Assembly: GCA_039583875.1 (NCBI GenBank)
Contig: CM077163.1
Location: 106,649,213-106,713,212 of the forward strand
Direction of reading: 5' to 3'
Length of the DNA: 64,000 bases
Source: Platanthera guangdongensis
Taxonomy: Eukaryota > Streptophyta > Magnoliopsida > Asparagales > Orchidaceae
This document shows, piece by piece, positions 11,264-23,500 of the stretch (position 1 is the stretch's first letter; every line of letters starts with the position of its first letter). The notes under the pieces were generated by a model, which saw only the letters and a program-made list of their open reading frames with translations, was not told where the DNA came from and made no database searches. Position numbers and translations under genes: made by a program.

Positions 11264-11612
11264 TGTGGACAGTCATATTCCAAACTTGCCACTTCATGGT
11301 TTTGACTAAATAGGCTTTACTCAACGTTATAAGTCATCTGGCGTTGAGTGATTGATCATCAACAAACTCCTACGGACTTAGACATTTTTCTGTCCTTCCA
11401 CCACTTAGGTAAGAACTTACCCGACTTAGACACTTAGGCTTTCTGTCCCATCATTGCTACTAGGACATCCTGCAATCATTAATCTTGAACACAAGTTAGA
11501 TCACTAGATGTGTATGCATTGTTTGCTAGGCCTTCTTCAAATCCAGGACATTGGGATCAGTGGACCCAACAGTACCGTACGGTGGTAGCTAGTTACCGTG
11601 TCGTTGTAGCTT

Positions 11613-11620
11613 TATATAAA
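11613..11620 (+). promoter_or_regulatory. TATA box of the Gypsy-G LTR
   Basis: TATATAAA occurs about 190 bp before the candidate gag exon 1 at 11812, in a position suitable for the LTR promoter. The element is too decayed to expect activity. Confidence 0.45.
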
Positions 11621-11811
11621 AGTATAGTTCAGCCATTTTCACTTCATTTCTTTTGGAGAGAGGCCTTGTTCTAGGTTTCTTGGAGGAGGATCAACAACGC
11701 CAAAAGAGAGCCTTCACCACTGTTGGGATTCGGAGCTCGGATTCACAAGGCGAGTTCGGAACTACAAAGGCAAAGCCAGAGCAGTCATCTTCAACCGTCT
11801 AGATTTCTTCC

Positions 11812-11835
11812 ATGGTGCCAAAGTGTACTTCTAGG
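11812..11835 (+). other. Candidate gag exon 1 in the Gypsy-G LTR
   Basis: ATG plus seven codons (MVPKCTSR) is followed at once by GTAACG. The same arrangement, MVPKRNAR or MAPKRNAR then GTAGCG/GTAACG, is found in both Gypsy-E LTRs. The gag frame downstream starts directly after an AG (13435). Splicing 11836-13435 would join the two in phase and remove the primer binding site. Inference only. Confidence 0.4.
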
Positions 11836-13435
11836 GTAACGATTCTCTACATGGACATGTGAAGTCCTCTTCCTTTTATAAAGGAAACCCTCTCCCGCAT
11901 GTGTGCGGGTAGCGTGAGATCTTCCTTCTGGTAGATACGGAGTATCCCCAAAGTTTTGCATTTAGAGTTCGAAATTGATGTACGAACTTAGGTGTGGTGT
12001 GTGAAGCCCATCCGGATGGGTTTTCTGATTTGGTGATGTTTTTTATTATGCTTGTTATGGCCGGAGAAGACTCCGTGATTTTTGTTTTTCGGGTTTCTAT
12101 GCGGTAGATTGCAATAGTAAACTTTGGGAACTAACTCCAAAGGCACTTGAAAAACTAGGCAGAATCGCATTTCTAAAAGGTAGCGCGGTGTGGTATTGAT
12201 ACCACCGGCGGTAGCTCCTTGAGAGCTTTGTTTGAGGCCTGTGTCGTGGAGACCTGGGTCATGTGTTGTGGGGCTGAGACTTTGAGATTCCAGCTTCGTG
12301 GCCTGAGAGCCATCCGTATATCATAACGTAGTTATGTATTGTCTGGAGAAATGGGAAAGGGGAGGCCAATCTGCCTCGTGGATTTTTGCGCCCGATGATG
12401 TGAGCAACGGGAAATGTCCGAACCTACCTAGTAGTTATGCCGAGCGTCCCTGGGTACTGTTACCCGTCGCTGCCATAGTTTCGGGTCTTATGCCTTGCGC
12501 TTGCTGTAATGACTGTCAAAATGCTCATCTATGTTGCCTTCTTGTGAACAGTGGTGAGTCCCTAGCTTTTGTCTGAACACTGATAATGTGCCCTAAGAGC
12601 ACGGGGTGTGTGGCCATTCGTTCCTACGCCTGTGGTGAAGTGTGCTTTGATTGCACTTTCATTGCTATGTCTTGTTTTTTCTAATATATTGCAGGGAAGG
12701 ATCACTGCCACCCCAAGTAAGGGGTGTGGTCATTATAATTTGGTCAGCTTTAGCTGACCATTGCCTTGTTTTGCCACCGATCGGTGGATTGTTCTTATGC
12801 GGGAACAGGTGAGCCAAGTGGCAAGTAGCGGGCTAAAGCCCTTGATGCTGTGCTATCCCTTGAAGGCCAAAGCGAAGTGTTTACCTTTACGATGTTCATG
12901 TGTGGCCAGCCTACGTGCAGAAGTCAGCAAAACACTTTAATTTAACTTTAATATTGTAAGTCCTTAAGGCCAAGACCTTCTTTGAGTTTTTGTACCTTCA
13001 TTCTCGTTTTGATCTCTAGTGGACAATCATGTTTTGTGATGGGTTCTCCAACTTATTTAAAAGCTTCCGCTAGAATGCTCTATGTTAGGATTCAATATTG
13101 TATCCTAGTAAATTGGTATTAATATGTAACTCCACTGACTGTACGTGTAATATGGCATGGGGCCGAGGCCAAACCTTCTGTTATATTCCATATGACGGAT
13201 GGGGGTGTTAAAATTTAGCATCAGACTACTGTGTCGGTCTTTCTTGTTTGAAATCGTGGGCGAATTCTTTTAAGGGTTGGTGAACACATGTATGTGCGTC
13301 ATCATTATAACATGAAAAAAACACATGAATGTCCACTTAGGAATGAAAATACACATGTTTGAGGAACCCGTGTGTTCCTATGATTGCTTTTTGCAATTTT
13401 GTTTCGTCACTTAATATTGTGTATTACAATGATAG

Positions 13436-14582
13436 TTGACCATGAGTGGGGCAATACAGTCGGAACGTCCGAACTCTGCGGAAAGTAGTGCACCTAATGA
13501 TGTCCCTGCAACACCTCCTTCGATAGAGATGATAAGACTCGTGGATGAGGTTGTGTTTGTAATGATAAATGCCCAGCTAGGGAGGCAAGCACAACCTCCT
13601 GCTCCTGTTGTGGAGAAGGTTCCCCTTCATGCGTCAGAGCATGGAGTGGTGGAACGAGTGGCTGTAGAGCCTTTGGTGCCAAGAAGAGCGACAGAAAAGT
13701 AGCTCAAACATATGATGAGCTTCAATCCACTTGTATTTACAAGGACTAGAACCCCAACCCACGGCGAGGATTGGCTCTCTCGTGTTAAGAGAGTCTTGAC
13801 AGCAAATGAAATGGAGGAATGGCAGAAAACCACCATTGTCGCTTTCCTGTTGGATGGAGAGGTGAGACTAAAGTGGGAAGAGTTGGAGCTGCATATCTTA
13901 ATTGGAAGACAACTCACCGTTGTTTCGATGGAGGAGTTCTCAAGGTGATTCCTGGGTATATACCTCCCCTCGTCATAGAGGATCGACATGGAGAATCAGT
14001 TCCAGAGACTGACACAAGGAGATAGTAATGTGGATGTGTATCTCCATGAGTTCAATAGGTTAGGACATTATGTTGGCTCTACGTTTGATGATGAGTAGAG
14101 TAAGACCAACCGGTTCTATGAGGGTCTGTATGATGACCATAGGCTACTGCTCTCTGGGCCTATGACGCAGGGTCTTCTAACCTTGTTCAATACCGCCCGA
14201 TCTCTAGTGAAATATATGAAGAGAGTTCAAGAGAAGAAGTACTCAAGCTTGAATAAGTCGGAGTTCAAGGTGCCGAGCTCGTCGAAGTCTGGGTTCCGTA
14301 AGTGGAACAAGAAGGCAAGTACTTCGGGCCACGCCCCACCTTCGGGTCTGTTTGCAGTTACTATAGTGAGAGGCCCGGCTACTTGCTATAATTTTGGCAA
14401 GCAGGGACACATCGCCCGAGACTGTTGGAGTGGGAGCCCGAAGTCAGAGAAGAAGCCTGGAGCAACTTATGTGGAGAAGTGAAAGGCGGTGGAGTCTACC
14501 GCATCCCACTACGCTCCAGCCCAGCCTGGAGTTTAAAACCTTGGCCAGTAGGAGGCTATAAAGTTGGCGGATGTGGTGACAA
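13436..14582 (+). pseudogene. Gypsy-G gag, decayed
   Basis: This is Gag of a Tekay/Del-type chromovirus, closely related to the Gypsy-E gag. The frame opens right after TAG at 13433-13435, and the first ATG is at 13442. Recognisable blocks are the N-terminal SER..S segment, the capsid segments WLSRVKRV, EEWQKTTIVAFLLDGE and NRFYEGL, and a zinc knuckle near 14383-14424. In-frame stops occur at 13700 and 13946, near 13976 and 14096, and at 14480 and beyond. In the knuckle the second cysteine is replaced by phenylalanine (CYNFGKQGHIARDC). It cannot make a working Gag. Confidence 0.85.
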
Positions 14583-14660
14583 GTATGATTTAATTAATAA
14601 CATGTTTATCTTTACATACTTGTTGACATATGCGCGTTACCGTATGACCTGTTGTGCTAG
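14583..14660 (+). other. Candidate gag-pol intron, Gypsy-G
   Basis: GTATGA ... TGCTAG, 78 bp. Removing it joins gag and pol at the same codon as in Gypsy-E (there 76 bp). Because the length differs by two, the unspliced frame relation is not the +1 seen in the relatives, yet the spliced join is still in frame. Confidence 0.4.
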
Positions 14661-15028
14661 GCTGTGTTTTGATCTTTAATTGCCTGGCAAGAGCACTATT
14701 CGATACGGGAGCTTCAAACTCTTTTTTGTCCGAGCAATTTGTATCACGCATCAGATCGCCTTCTTCTATGGCATGGGATAACTTGGATGTGTTACAGCCT
14801 AACGGGTGTTCTATGTGCGATGATAGAGTTAGCTACATGAAGGTACAGATTGGGAGCCAAGACTTTGACTTGCAAGTGTCACAACTACCAATAGTGGAGT
14901 TTGATGTGACCTTTGTCATGGAATGGCTCTCGGAGCACTGTGCGTACATTGATTACAACTACAAGTTGGTCAAACTTGGAGTGGATACAGAGCATGAGAC
15001 GACATTCTCTGGCATAAAGGGATCGAGC
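14661..15028 (+). pseudogene. Gypsy-G pol fragment (protease), cut by Gypsy-F
   Basis: The start of a chromovirus pol. The aspartic protease motif FDTGAS is intact, followed by a region matching Gypsy-E residue by residue (PSSMA..LDVL.PNGCSM, then a VEFDV.F.M.WLSEH block). The match stops at 15028, where TGTAACGTCTC begins the LTR of Gypsy-F. RT, RNase H and integrase of this element are not in the window. Confidence 0.85.
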
Positions 15029-15156
15029 TGTAACGTCTCAATTCGTGTTAGGCCCCAAGTGCATGCTTTTGAATCAGGAGAGCTGACTTGGGCTCAGGGG
15101 GGTGCACGCAGCTAGGCTTACACTTGTGTATGGGAGTTGAAGTAAGTCCAGAGTAG

Positions 15157-15660
15157 GACACGAATAGATACATGGGCGTGTCCCAACCCGTGTGTGTCCA
15201 ACCAGCACTCGAGTCGAGCACTTGAGTTATTCCTGAGGAGGACACGGATAGAGACACAAGCGTGTCCCTACCCTTGTGTGTCTAACCAGCACTTGAGTCG
15301 AGCACTCGAGTTGTCCCTGAGAAGGACACGGGTAGATACACGGGTGTGTCCCTACCCGTGTGTGTGTACAACCATAACTCGAGTCACACTACTCGAGTTG
15401 TTCCCGAGAATGACAAGGGTAGCGACACGGGCGTTTCTCTACCCGTGTATATCCAACCAGCACTCGAGTCGCATTACTCGAGTTGTTCCCAAGCAGTACA
15501 CGTGCAAAAACACGACCGCGTCACTTGGACAAGGGTAGATACACGGGCGTGTCCCTACCCATGTTTGTGTGCCGAAACGACAGTCGAACCATCGACGACT
15601 CTTTACCCGAGCAGGACACGGGTAGGGACACGGGGGTGTCCCTACCCATGTTGTTTCCAC
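15157..15660 (+). repeat. About 85-bp tandem repeats with CACGGGCGTGTCC dyads, Gypsy-F LTR
   Basis: Units start GACAC(G/A)GGTAG-like at about 15157, 15241, 15325, 15412 and 15497, with a final partial unit at about 15616. Each unit contains a dyad of the type GGGTAG..ACACGGGCGTGTCCCTACCC and a second dyad around CTCGAGT. Period is 84-87 bp; the last copies are degenerate. Confidence 0.85.
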
Positions 15661-15780
15661 ATAAAAATGGGGAAATAAACCCTAGACGTTTTTCATTCCT
15701 CTTCCAAGCCATTTTTGTGGGAAAAACTACTGGATAAGAGGAATGAGGTGTTGGACCCAACCAACACCTCGTGAAGAATC

Positions 15781-15785
15781 GTCGC
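15781..15785 (+). repeat. Target-site duplication of Gypsy-C, left copy
   Basis: GTCGC here is repeated exactly at 26710-26714, flanking the element. Confidence 0.9.
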
Positions 15786-18494
15786 TGTAATGCCCCCGGT
15801 TTTTTTCAGTATTTATTTAATATTCCTTTGGCATTACGTTGGCGCATTTTTGGCTTGTGCCATTGTTTGAGTACCTCATTAGGTGTTCTTAGTGGTTGTA
15901 GCATGTTTGCAAGGTTGCCTAGCAAGCCGGTGTCAATGTTGGATGACCCGGTGAGGTCTCTTCGGGGATGCTTGAATTTTTGCTTTGGGAGGTATTAGCC
16001 CGAATTTTTTTTGTTTGTCGGATGTTTATTTCGACTTCACCATTAGATTCGTAGCATAGGTATTTGGCTACGGTGCGAATTTCATCAAATTTCGAGGTTG
16101 TTCGGTATTCCCGTCATTTTTACGTTTTATTTAAATTAAATGTCAGGATATTGCTTCAGGTTAATTAATTATTGTGCTGATTAGAGGCTTATATTTTATA
16201 TTTAGGCATTTAATGTATATTATTGTAATAGCTAGTGGGTGAGTATTTAAAGTTTCCCTTAGGGTTATCTTCATTATCTCGCCCAAGGCCGACGGTTAGT
16301 ATTTCTTGCGGAAGAATAGAGTGGCGAAAGGAAAGGCGGAGCTCCGACAGTCGATTGCTTGCGTTTTAGAGCTCAAAATTCTTGCGTAAGGACAGTTTCG
16401 GACTGCTCTCGCCGAGATCTTCAACCCCGAGGTTAGTATTTTAAGTTTCTCGATGGGTTTCCTGGAGCTAGGGTTTCGGGTTTTGCCTGTCTTTTTGCTA
16501 AATCGTCCAGATCTCTTAGGAAGCGGCTCTTGCGGCCAGATCCGACTGAAGTTAGTGGTGTCGGCCAGTTTTCTTCTAGAACCGAGGCAAGTGGTGCTCT
16601 TGCCCTTGCCAAATGAATTTATTTCACCTCTTTCTTTGCTTGGTATCCGTATTTTTTTTATTTTCTCTCTAGGAATTATTTATGCTATAGACATTGTCCA
16701 GATCATATCCTGTTTTGATTAATCGGGTTTTGCCTATTTTCTTCTTAAGCTTGAGTAGCAGATTTTGGTAATAGAGGGGGTGTCGGGTTAAAGATCTATT
16801 TAGTTTTTTTTTTTTGAACCCAAGGATGCTGCCATTACATTTACTGCAGTTTTTTCCCTCTAGGAATTTATATTATAGGTTGTTAATACTAAGTTTTCTA
16901 GATTGGGCTCAGGTTGGTGTATAATTAGGCTCGTTAGTGTAGAGGGTGGTGAACAACAGGCGTTCATTCCAAGTCATGAAGGATAGGGTGATTTTTTTTG
17001 GGCTGATTTTGGTGGTCTGGAATGTTAGGTCGAATATAGGAATTATTTTATCAGTTCTCTGTTTGGAGTTGAGTAGGTATTAGCCGTAGATTTTAGAATT
17101 TTTTTTGCTAAGCCTTTTGGCGTTGAGTGAGTTGGGCTCACTCAATGCCATCTTGCTAGAGCAGGATCTTATTCTAAGTCTTTTAGCTGGTTGCTTTGGA
17201 CCGATTAGGGTTCATTTTTTTGGCCTCTTAGTGGTTATGGGATAACCAGCCTGGGAATATTCTATTTCTTTTGTTTGTGTGAATCACTTAGTACTGGAGT
17301 TGGATCTGGATTTTGAGGTTGGGTCGGACCGATACCGCCGCCTTTTCGTTTCTTTCCTTGCTAGACATTTGGACTGTTAGGTTGAGTGGACCGATGCCAC
17401 CTCCACAGTACCTTGTAAATATTTAGACCTGATAGTCTTGGTTGGACATGACGCCACCAGCCTAGGCCCTTTTTGTTTTTTTCTGCTCCAGTATTAGACG
17501 ATTCTTTAGATTCTAGCTCGATTTTTATATATTTGCAACCCTGGTAATCCTTCTTGCAGATATCCTTGAAGATTGGCTTCATCCTTGCACTTGGTGCATC
17601 CTTTATTTACCTTGTTTGATGAGTAATTTCCCTTTACCTATTTCTTACTAACTTTTAGCTGACTACTCCAACATTCTCGTTTTAGTGTATGGTAAACCCT
17701 TATGCATTCATTTTTTTTACCTTATTGCTCCTCCTTTTGTTATTATTTCCATTTGCTGAGGTGTTCTTTTCTTGAATGCCTCAGGTTCAGGGTTGTAGCC
17801 GACTGAGCGGCTAGATTTCTTTTTGGGAGTTGGATAGTGTTCTCTTGGTTGCTGAGATTTCTCTTCCTCATTCTTGGGAGGTAGTTTCATTGTTCTTTTA
17901 TAGTACAGACATACTTACTCACCAGTGGGTTCGTGTCAGTTTGATGACTCCCACTGGTGGTTTCTCTTTTAGATGTTTTGTACTTTGCTTATACTGCTAG
18001 ATGTCCTGTTTTGGAGTTTATTCAATTTGGTCTTAGGAAGATTTATGTTAGGTTGCTAGTTACTTTTAAAACCTAAAAGCACTATTATATATATCTCATG
18101 ATCAACATGCTTTATAAAACTCAACACTACTTTCCAAACGACGTAAAAGATTATTTCAGTATATATGGTATAAAATAAATGTAGGGTATGCATAACATAA
18201 GTTGTCCTCTTGGGACACTTACGCACTCTTTTAGGATGTCAAATGTAACTAAAGTATTTTCCGCTGCGTATAACTATAGTTTTTAATTGTGGACTAGCTG
18301 ATCCACTGAGCCGCGGGATACGACCTCTAAAATAAAATTGATTTTCACATCATTAAAGCTTCGATTTTTCATAGTCTTAGTAGTTGGTGGTTGCATGAGC
18401 GTCGGCAGTTATCCCCTGCCCGACGTGGCATCACAATGCATGTTTTCTCCTACTCTGATACTCCTTAATTTCGGAGGAAATGTGGGTTGTGACA
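15786..18494 (+). repeat. 5' LTR of Gypsy-C
   Basis: About 2709 bp, TGTAATGCCC...TTGTGACA. A GGCGTTGAGTGA/TCACTCAATGCC hairpin lies at 17119-17149, and a CCGAG|GTTAGT donor-like site at 16427-16437. It differs from the 3' LTR by scattered substitutions and small indels, so the element is not recent. No gene is seen inside. Confidence 0.95.
17119..17149 (+). repeat. GTTGAGTGA hairpin in the Gypsy-C 5' LTR
   Basis: The arms GGCGTTGAGTGA (17119-17130) and TCACTCAATGCC (17138-17149) have the same sequence as the hairpins of the Copia-I LTR. The first 16 bases (GGCGTTGAGTGAGTTG) are identical to the Copia-I copy at 11233. The 3' LTR copy is at 25334-25364. Confidence 0.85.
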
Positions 18495-18496
18495 GT

Positions 18497-18508
18497 TGGT
18501 ATCAGAGG
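18497..18508 (+). other. Primer binding site, Gypsy-C
   Basis: TGGTATCAGAGG, two bases after the LTR end, complementary to the 3' end of plant initiator tRNA-Met. It primes minus-strand DNA synthesis. Confidence 0.9.
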
Positions 18509-19196
18509 GAGGTTGCTTGACAATTTGTCAGGCAACCTTTCCTTGTAGGTATTAGATGGTTAGCATCATATCATACACACACCGATATGTCATCAGCTCG
18601 TCTTGGCTGAAGCACAAACACTACACTCATAGCATAACATGAAGTATACAGGGCATATTATGTAGTATGGGATGCATAATATGTGTTTGTATATGGATCC
18701 ACCATAGGAGGCAACATGTGAGGGTTATGTAGTATGAGATGCATAACCTCACCACATGAATGCGACTAGCACGTTTTCTTTTTTGTTGCATGGAAATGTT
18801 ATGTAGTATGGGATGCATAACATATTCATGTGTATGCCGCTCATAATATGCATTAGGGCCTTTTTAGAATGCATATCACAATCATGCATAACATAACATT
18901 GCATAAGCACAACGTGCCAAGCTAAAGACTTGCAGGATGCCATATGTACACACATGGTTTTGAGTCAAAAAGAATATAAATTCATGCATTCCCGATATAG
19001 GCACAAGAGTTAGTGTGATGGTGGTGAACCATCTTAGGTTAAGCATGACATTATTTCCTCTGTATAAAAAAAAATATAAAAACACCAGAGCAAGTTGGCA
19101 GTGAAAGCAAGTACTTATGTAGGTTTGTCTGCACCTGTTTGTTTTGTCCTAGTAGTTGAACTAGGTTCTGATGATTGCTTGTTTCTTCTTTTTAGT
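18509..19196 (+). other. Gypsy-C leader with three hairpins
   Basis: A non-coding leader between the primer binding site and gag. It contains three hairpins with loop TAGTATG(G/A)GATG and different stems (18654-18683, 18723-18748, 18796-18822). It ends in a strong acceptor-like CTTCTTTTTAG one base before the gag ATG. The Gypsy-D leader is colinear. Confidence 0.75.
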
Positions 19197-20444
19197 ATGG
19201 CGCCTAAGCGTAGAGTGACGAGGTCGACTCCCCAATCTGAGGGTGAGTCTTCTGATGCTCAAAGCGGTGCAGTTGTGGAGAGTCTGAGGCAGAGCAATGA
19301 GGCTCTATCGAGGCAGATGGTGGACGTTCAGTCTCAGATCCAGTCCCTGATATCTGTGGTGGCAGGACTAGCCCCGAGAGCGCAGGATCCTGCAGCGGGT
19401 ATAGCTGTTCCTACACCTCCTGCACCTCCTGCACCCCCAGCCCCTTTGGTGCCTCCAGTGGTGGTGCCCCTGGAGATGTCTTTCATCACTCAGTTCCAGC
19501 GACTGCGACCACCTACCTACGATGGTAAGGCGGACTTCATGTTATTGGATGACTGGTTTATTTCCATAGAGGAAATGTTTCATTATTTTGGAGTGTCTGA
19601 AGATCAGAAGGTGATGTTGGCCGCCTATCAACTGAAGGGGTTAGCGAAGAGCTGGTGGATGAGGGAGAAGGAGGGAATGGTAGGAGGAAGCACTTGGGCT
19701 TCCTTCAAGTAGATCTTAATGCGGAAGTTTCTACCGTCAATGGAGCGAGACAGGCTGATGAATGACTTCTTGCATCTGAAGCAGAGGCAGCTCACGGTCA
19801 GCAAGTATGAGATTGAGTTCAGCAAGCTCAGTCGCTTTGCTCCTAGTTTGGTGAGCTCAGAGGAGTATAAAGCAAAGCGTTTCCTCGGTAGCCTGCGGAG
19901 CGATGTTCAATAGCTAGCGGTGGCTCATGGAGCGGTGAGTTGTGTTGGGGCAGTTGAGGCCGCTTTGAAGGTAGAGGCCATCGAAAGCACGAAGCAAAGA
20001 GGACAGCAGGCGAGGAATGAGAAGGGGAAAGCTGTTGAAGCAAAGAGTCCCCAAGTGCCCGGTGCTCCTTCGAGGAAGAGGAGCAAGGAGGTCTGTAGTT
20101 TTTGTGGCCGGTCGGGCCATCCTGCTGAGAGATGTTTCAAGAGGGCGGCGGCGCAAAAGGAGCATGTGCATGCTATTCAGGGTGCTCCCAGGCAGAATTT
20201 GTTGTGTACTCTGCGTAAGAAGGAGGGGCATGATGTTGCCCATTGCTGGTTGAAGGACAAGGTCTGCTATCAGTGCGGACAGAAAGGTCATACCAAGGCC
20301 CGATGCCCGTAGCTCCAGTCTGTGCTCCGACCAGTTTCGCTTCAGGCGTTGCCACCGCCTCAGCCTATGGATAAAGGACAAGGGAAGCTGAATGTGATAT
20401 CATTAGCGGAGGCTCAAACTTCGATGCAAGTCATTTCAGGTTAG
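19197..20444 (+). pseudogene. Gypsy-C gag with three internal stops
   Basis: Gag of the C/D family. The start MAPKRRVTRS at 19197 directly follows an acceptor-like TTTTTAG. A Pro-rich spacer, the capsid domain (PTYDGKAD..., WW.REKEG, DRLMNDFLHLKQRQLTV) and three zinc-knuckle positions follow. The first and third knuckles are intact, while the middle one has lost its second cysteine (CTLRKKEGHDVAHC). Stops occur at 19710-19712, 19911-19913 and 20310-20312 relative to the intact Gypsy-D frame. The frame ends at TAG 20442-20444, inside the candidate intron. Confidence 0.9.
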
Positions 20445-20524
20445 ACTTTCTCGCTAGTCTTTATGCTTTAATTGTAATTATAGTTTGCAATTGTTTCCTT
20501 GAATGCGTGTGCAATTTTATATAG
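20440..20524 (+). other. Candidate gag-pol intron, Gypsy-C
   Basis: TTTCAG|GTTAGA ... TTTATATAG|GG, 85 bp, the same length as in Gypsy-D. Removing it joins the gag frame (phase 1) to the pol frame with no stop, about a dozen codons before the protease FDSGAT motif. Confidence 0.5.
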
Positions 20525-23500
20525 GGAGTTTTAAGGTAAAGAACCATTGGGCACGCGTTCTCTTTGACTCAGGTGCTACCCAATCATTTGTGGCTAGGGC
20601 ATTTGTACAGCGGTTCCAGTTGGATCTAGATCGTGTCGGTGATGCCTTTTGCATCAAATTTCCGTCGGGTGATTCCGTGATATCAGATCAGGGCATTCTG
20701 GATTGTCCTATTATGTTGGGGGATTTCCCGGCCAAGGCAGATCTGAAGGTTATAGACTTGGAAGATTTCTACGTCATCCTGGGTATGGATTGGTTGTCCA
20801 GATACGATGCGGTGATCCAGTACAGGGGTAAGCGCTTGGATTTCAGGAAGGACAGCGGTCAGCCTGGGAGTATTTTCGGTGATTCGTGTCAGGGCTCTCC
20901 GGCGATTTCTGCGTTATGTGTTCAGAGGTTACTTCGTTCCGATTGTTTTGCTTGCTTAGTCTTGGTGTTGGGGACTGTTAGCGGTGTGCTGCTGTTGGAT
21001 GAGATTCCTGTTGTTCGTGAGTTTTCTGATGTGTTTTCTAGCGGCCTTCCCGGTCTTCCTCCTATCAGAGACGTCAAGTTCGTGATTGATTTGGAGCCGG
21101 GTACGCATCCTATTGCTAATGCGCCGTACCGGATGGCCCCGCGAGAGCTGGAGGAGCAGCGTACCCAGCTGGATGAGTTATTGGAGAAGGGTTTCATAAG
21201 GCAGAGCTCGTCGCCCTGGGGTGCGCCTATTCTCTTTGTGAAGAAGAAAGATGGTTCGATGCGCCTTTGCATCGACTATAGGGAGTTGAATAAAGTCACC
21301 ATCAAGAACAGGTATCCTCTGCCCAGAATCGACGACTTATTCGATTAGTTGCGCGGTAGCTCCGTGTTCTCCAAGATTGACCTTCTATCAAGATATCATC
21401 AGCTCAGGATCCGGGAGTCGAACATTCCACGGACGGCTTTCCGATCGAGGCATGGAAATTTCGAATTCCTAGTTATGTCTTTTGGGTTGACCAATGCACC
21501 ATCAGCATTCATGGACATGATGAATCAGGTGTTCAAAGACTTTCAGGACAATTTTGTGGTCGTATTCATAGACGACGTTCTAATTTATTCACGGAATGCT
21601 GCGGAGCATGATCAGCACTTATGGTTGGTGTTATCTGCCTTGAGAGATCATCAGTTGTACGTCAAGCTGAGTAAATGTGAATTCTGAATGCCTCATGTTT
21701 CCTTCCTGGTTCATGTGGTGAACACAGATGGCATTTCAGTGGACCCGGAGAATATTTCTGTAGTGATGGATTGACATAGGCCGAGCACACCCAAGGAGAT
21801 TAGTTGCTTCTTGGGGTTGGCCGGCTATTATAGAAGATTCGTGGAGTGCTTTTATACTCTGGCAGCGCCCTTGACCAAGATGACGCAGAAGCATGCAGTG
21901 TTTATTTGGAGCGAGAAATGCGAGGAGGCTTTTCTGGAGCTGAAAAGTAGGTTGTGTTCTGCCCCTGTGTTGGCGTTGCCTATGGAGGGCCAGGACTATG
22001 ATGTATATGTGGATGCCTCGCATGTTGGGCTCGGATGCGTGTTGATGCAAGTGGGGAAGGTGATTGAGTATGGGTCGCGGCAATTGAAGACTCATGAGCG
22101 GAATTACCCTACGTATGACCTCGAGTTTGCGGCGGTGATTTTTGCGTTGAAGCTGTGGAGGCATCTACTCTATGGGGCTCAGTGCAAGATTTTTACAGAT
22201 CATAAGAGCCTGAAGTACGTGTTTATACAGAAGGAGTTGAATGTGCGCCAGCAGCGGTGGCTAGAGTTTGTGGCCGATTATGACGTGGAGATCCAGTACC
22301 ATCTAGGCAAGACCAATGTGGTGGCTGATGCCCTCAGCCGCAAGACAGGGAAGATCTTAAACCTCACAGTAGATCGTTTAGTGGAAGAGTTCTTGTTGAT
22401 GGACATCTCCGTGGGATGCTGTGATTTGCAAAGCAGTTTGGCAGTGGCAGAGCCATCTTGGATTTCACTCACCAGGTTTCACCAAAAGGATGATCCAGAT
22501 TTGTTACACATGTACCTCAGGGCTGAGAGAGGGGAGTTGCTGGATTTCTCTATCGATGATTCGGGTACTTTGAAGTACCGCAGCAGGTTTTGCATCCCCG
22601 CGGTTGGAGAAATTATGAGTATTGTATGCAAAGAGGCTCATGGATCCAGTGTTGCCTACCACCCAGGATCCACCAATATGTACCATGATTTGAAGCAGAT
22701 CGCCTGGTGGTATGGTATGAAGGGGGATATAGCCCGGTATGTTTCTGAATGTTACACTTGCAAGCAGGTGAAGGCCGACCATGGGAGGCGTGGTGGCAAG
22801 TTGACTCCTTTGGAGATCCTGACTTGGAAGTGGGAAAGTATCTCTATGGACTTCATTACGGGCTTACCGAGATCTCCAAGGGGATTTGATTCAGTTTGGG
22901 TGATCGTGGACCGATTGACGAAGTGTGCGCACTTCATACCTTATAAGATCGACTACCCGATGAAGAAGATAGCAGAGTTGTATTTGAGTGAAGTCATCTG
23001 ATTGCATGGAGTTCCCGTTAGTATCATTTCAGACCGAGACTCCAGATTTACTTCCCGTTTCTGGAAGAGTTTGCAGGAGGGTTTAGGTACAGACTTGAGA
23101 TATTCTACTGCATACCACCCACAGACTAATGGGCAGACAGAGCGAGTCAACCAGATTGTGGAAGATATGATCCGTTGTTACATTCTAGACCACGGTAGAG
23201 CGTGGGATGAGCGTTTGTGGCTCATGGAGTTTGCCTACAATAACAGTTAGCAAGAGAGCTTGCAAATGGCTCCCTTCGAGGCATTGTATGGGAGGCACTG
23301 CAGAACTCCGTTGTTTTGGACTGAGGCTGGTGAGAGGCCTTTGCTGGGTCCTGATGCACTCGAGGAAATGGAGATTACTGTGAAGCTTATTCAGGAGAAG
23401 CTTCGATTAGCTCAGGAGAGATATGAGAAGAACGCAAACCGGCGTAGGTCCGATTTGGAATTTTTAGTGGAGGATATGGTATTCTTGAAGGTGTCCCCGA

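Larger units (their letters stand above)
10474..11571 (-). mobile_element. Copia-I LTR fragment (reverse strand)
   Basis: Read on the minus strand from 11571, the sequence starts TGTTGGGTCCACTGAT and soon has GGATTTGAAGAAGGCC. This matches the 5' termini of the Copia-A and Copia-B LTRs. Only the U3 part is present; no TATA or R/U5 follows before Copia-A begins. The simplest reading is that Copia-A landed inside this LTR and the remainder lies left of the window. Beyond 11571 the sequence changes to Gypsy-G LTR. Confidence 0.65.
11572..13212 (+). mobile_element. Gypsy-G 5' LTR, 3' portion
   Basis: This is the right part of an LTR related to that of Gypsy-E. Shared landmarks in the same order are an ATGGTGCCAAAG block, a CGGAGAAGACTCCGTG block, a GAGAATGTGCCC/TGAGAGCACGGGG-type block, and the end GACGGATGGGGGTGTTA. 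The E counterpart ends ...GTGTTACA. The primer binding site after it is mutated (TAGCATCAGA, 13216-13225). The 5' part of the LTR would lie left of Copia-I. No coding sequence is present except the short candidate exon at 11812. Confidence 0.75.
15029..15785 (+). mobile_element. Gypsy-F LTR, segment 1
   Basis: It starts TGTAACGTCTC, comparable to TGTAACGCCCC of Gypsy-E, and interrupts the Gypsy-G pol after CGAGC (15024-15028). It carries the 85-bp tandem array. It is broken at 15785 by Gypsy-C and resumes after the duplicated GTCGC. Confidence 0.7.

Noticed and set aside
18497..18508. tRNA-like matches (TGGTATCAGAG) at several places
   Set aside because: These are primer binding sites next to LTR ends. 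No cloverleaf can be formed around them.
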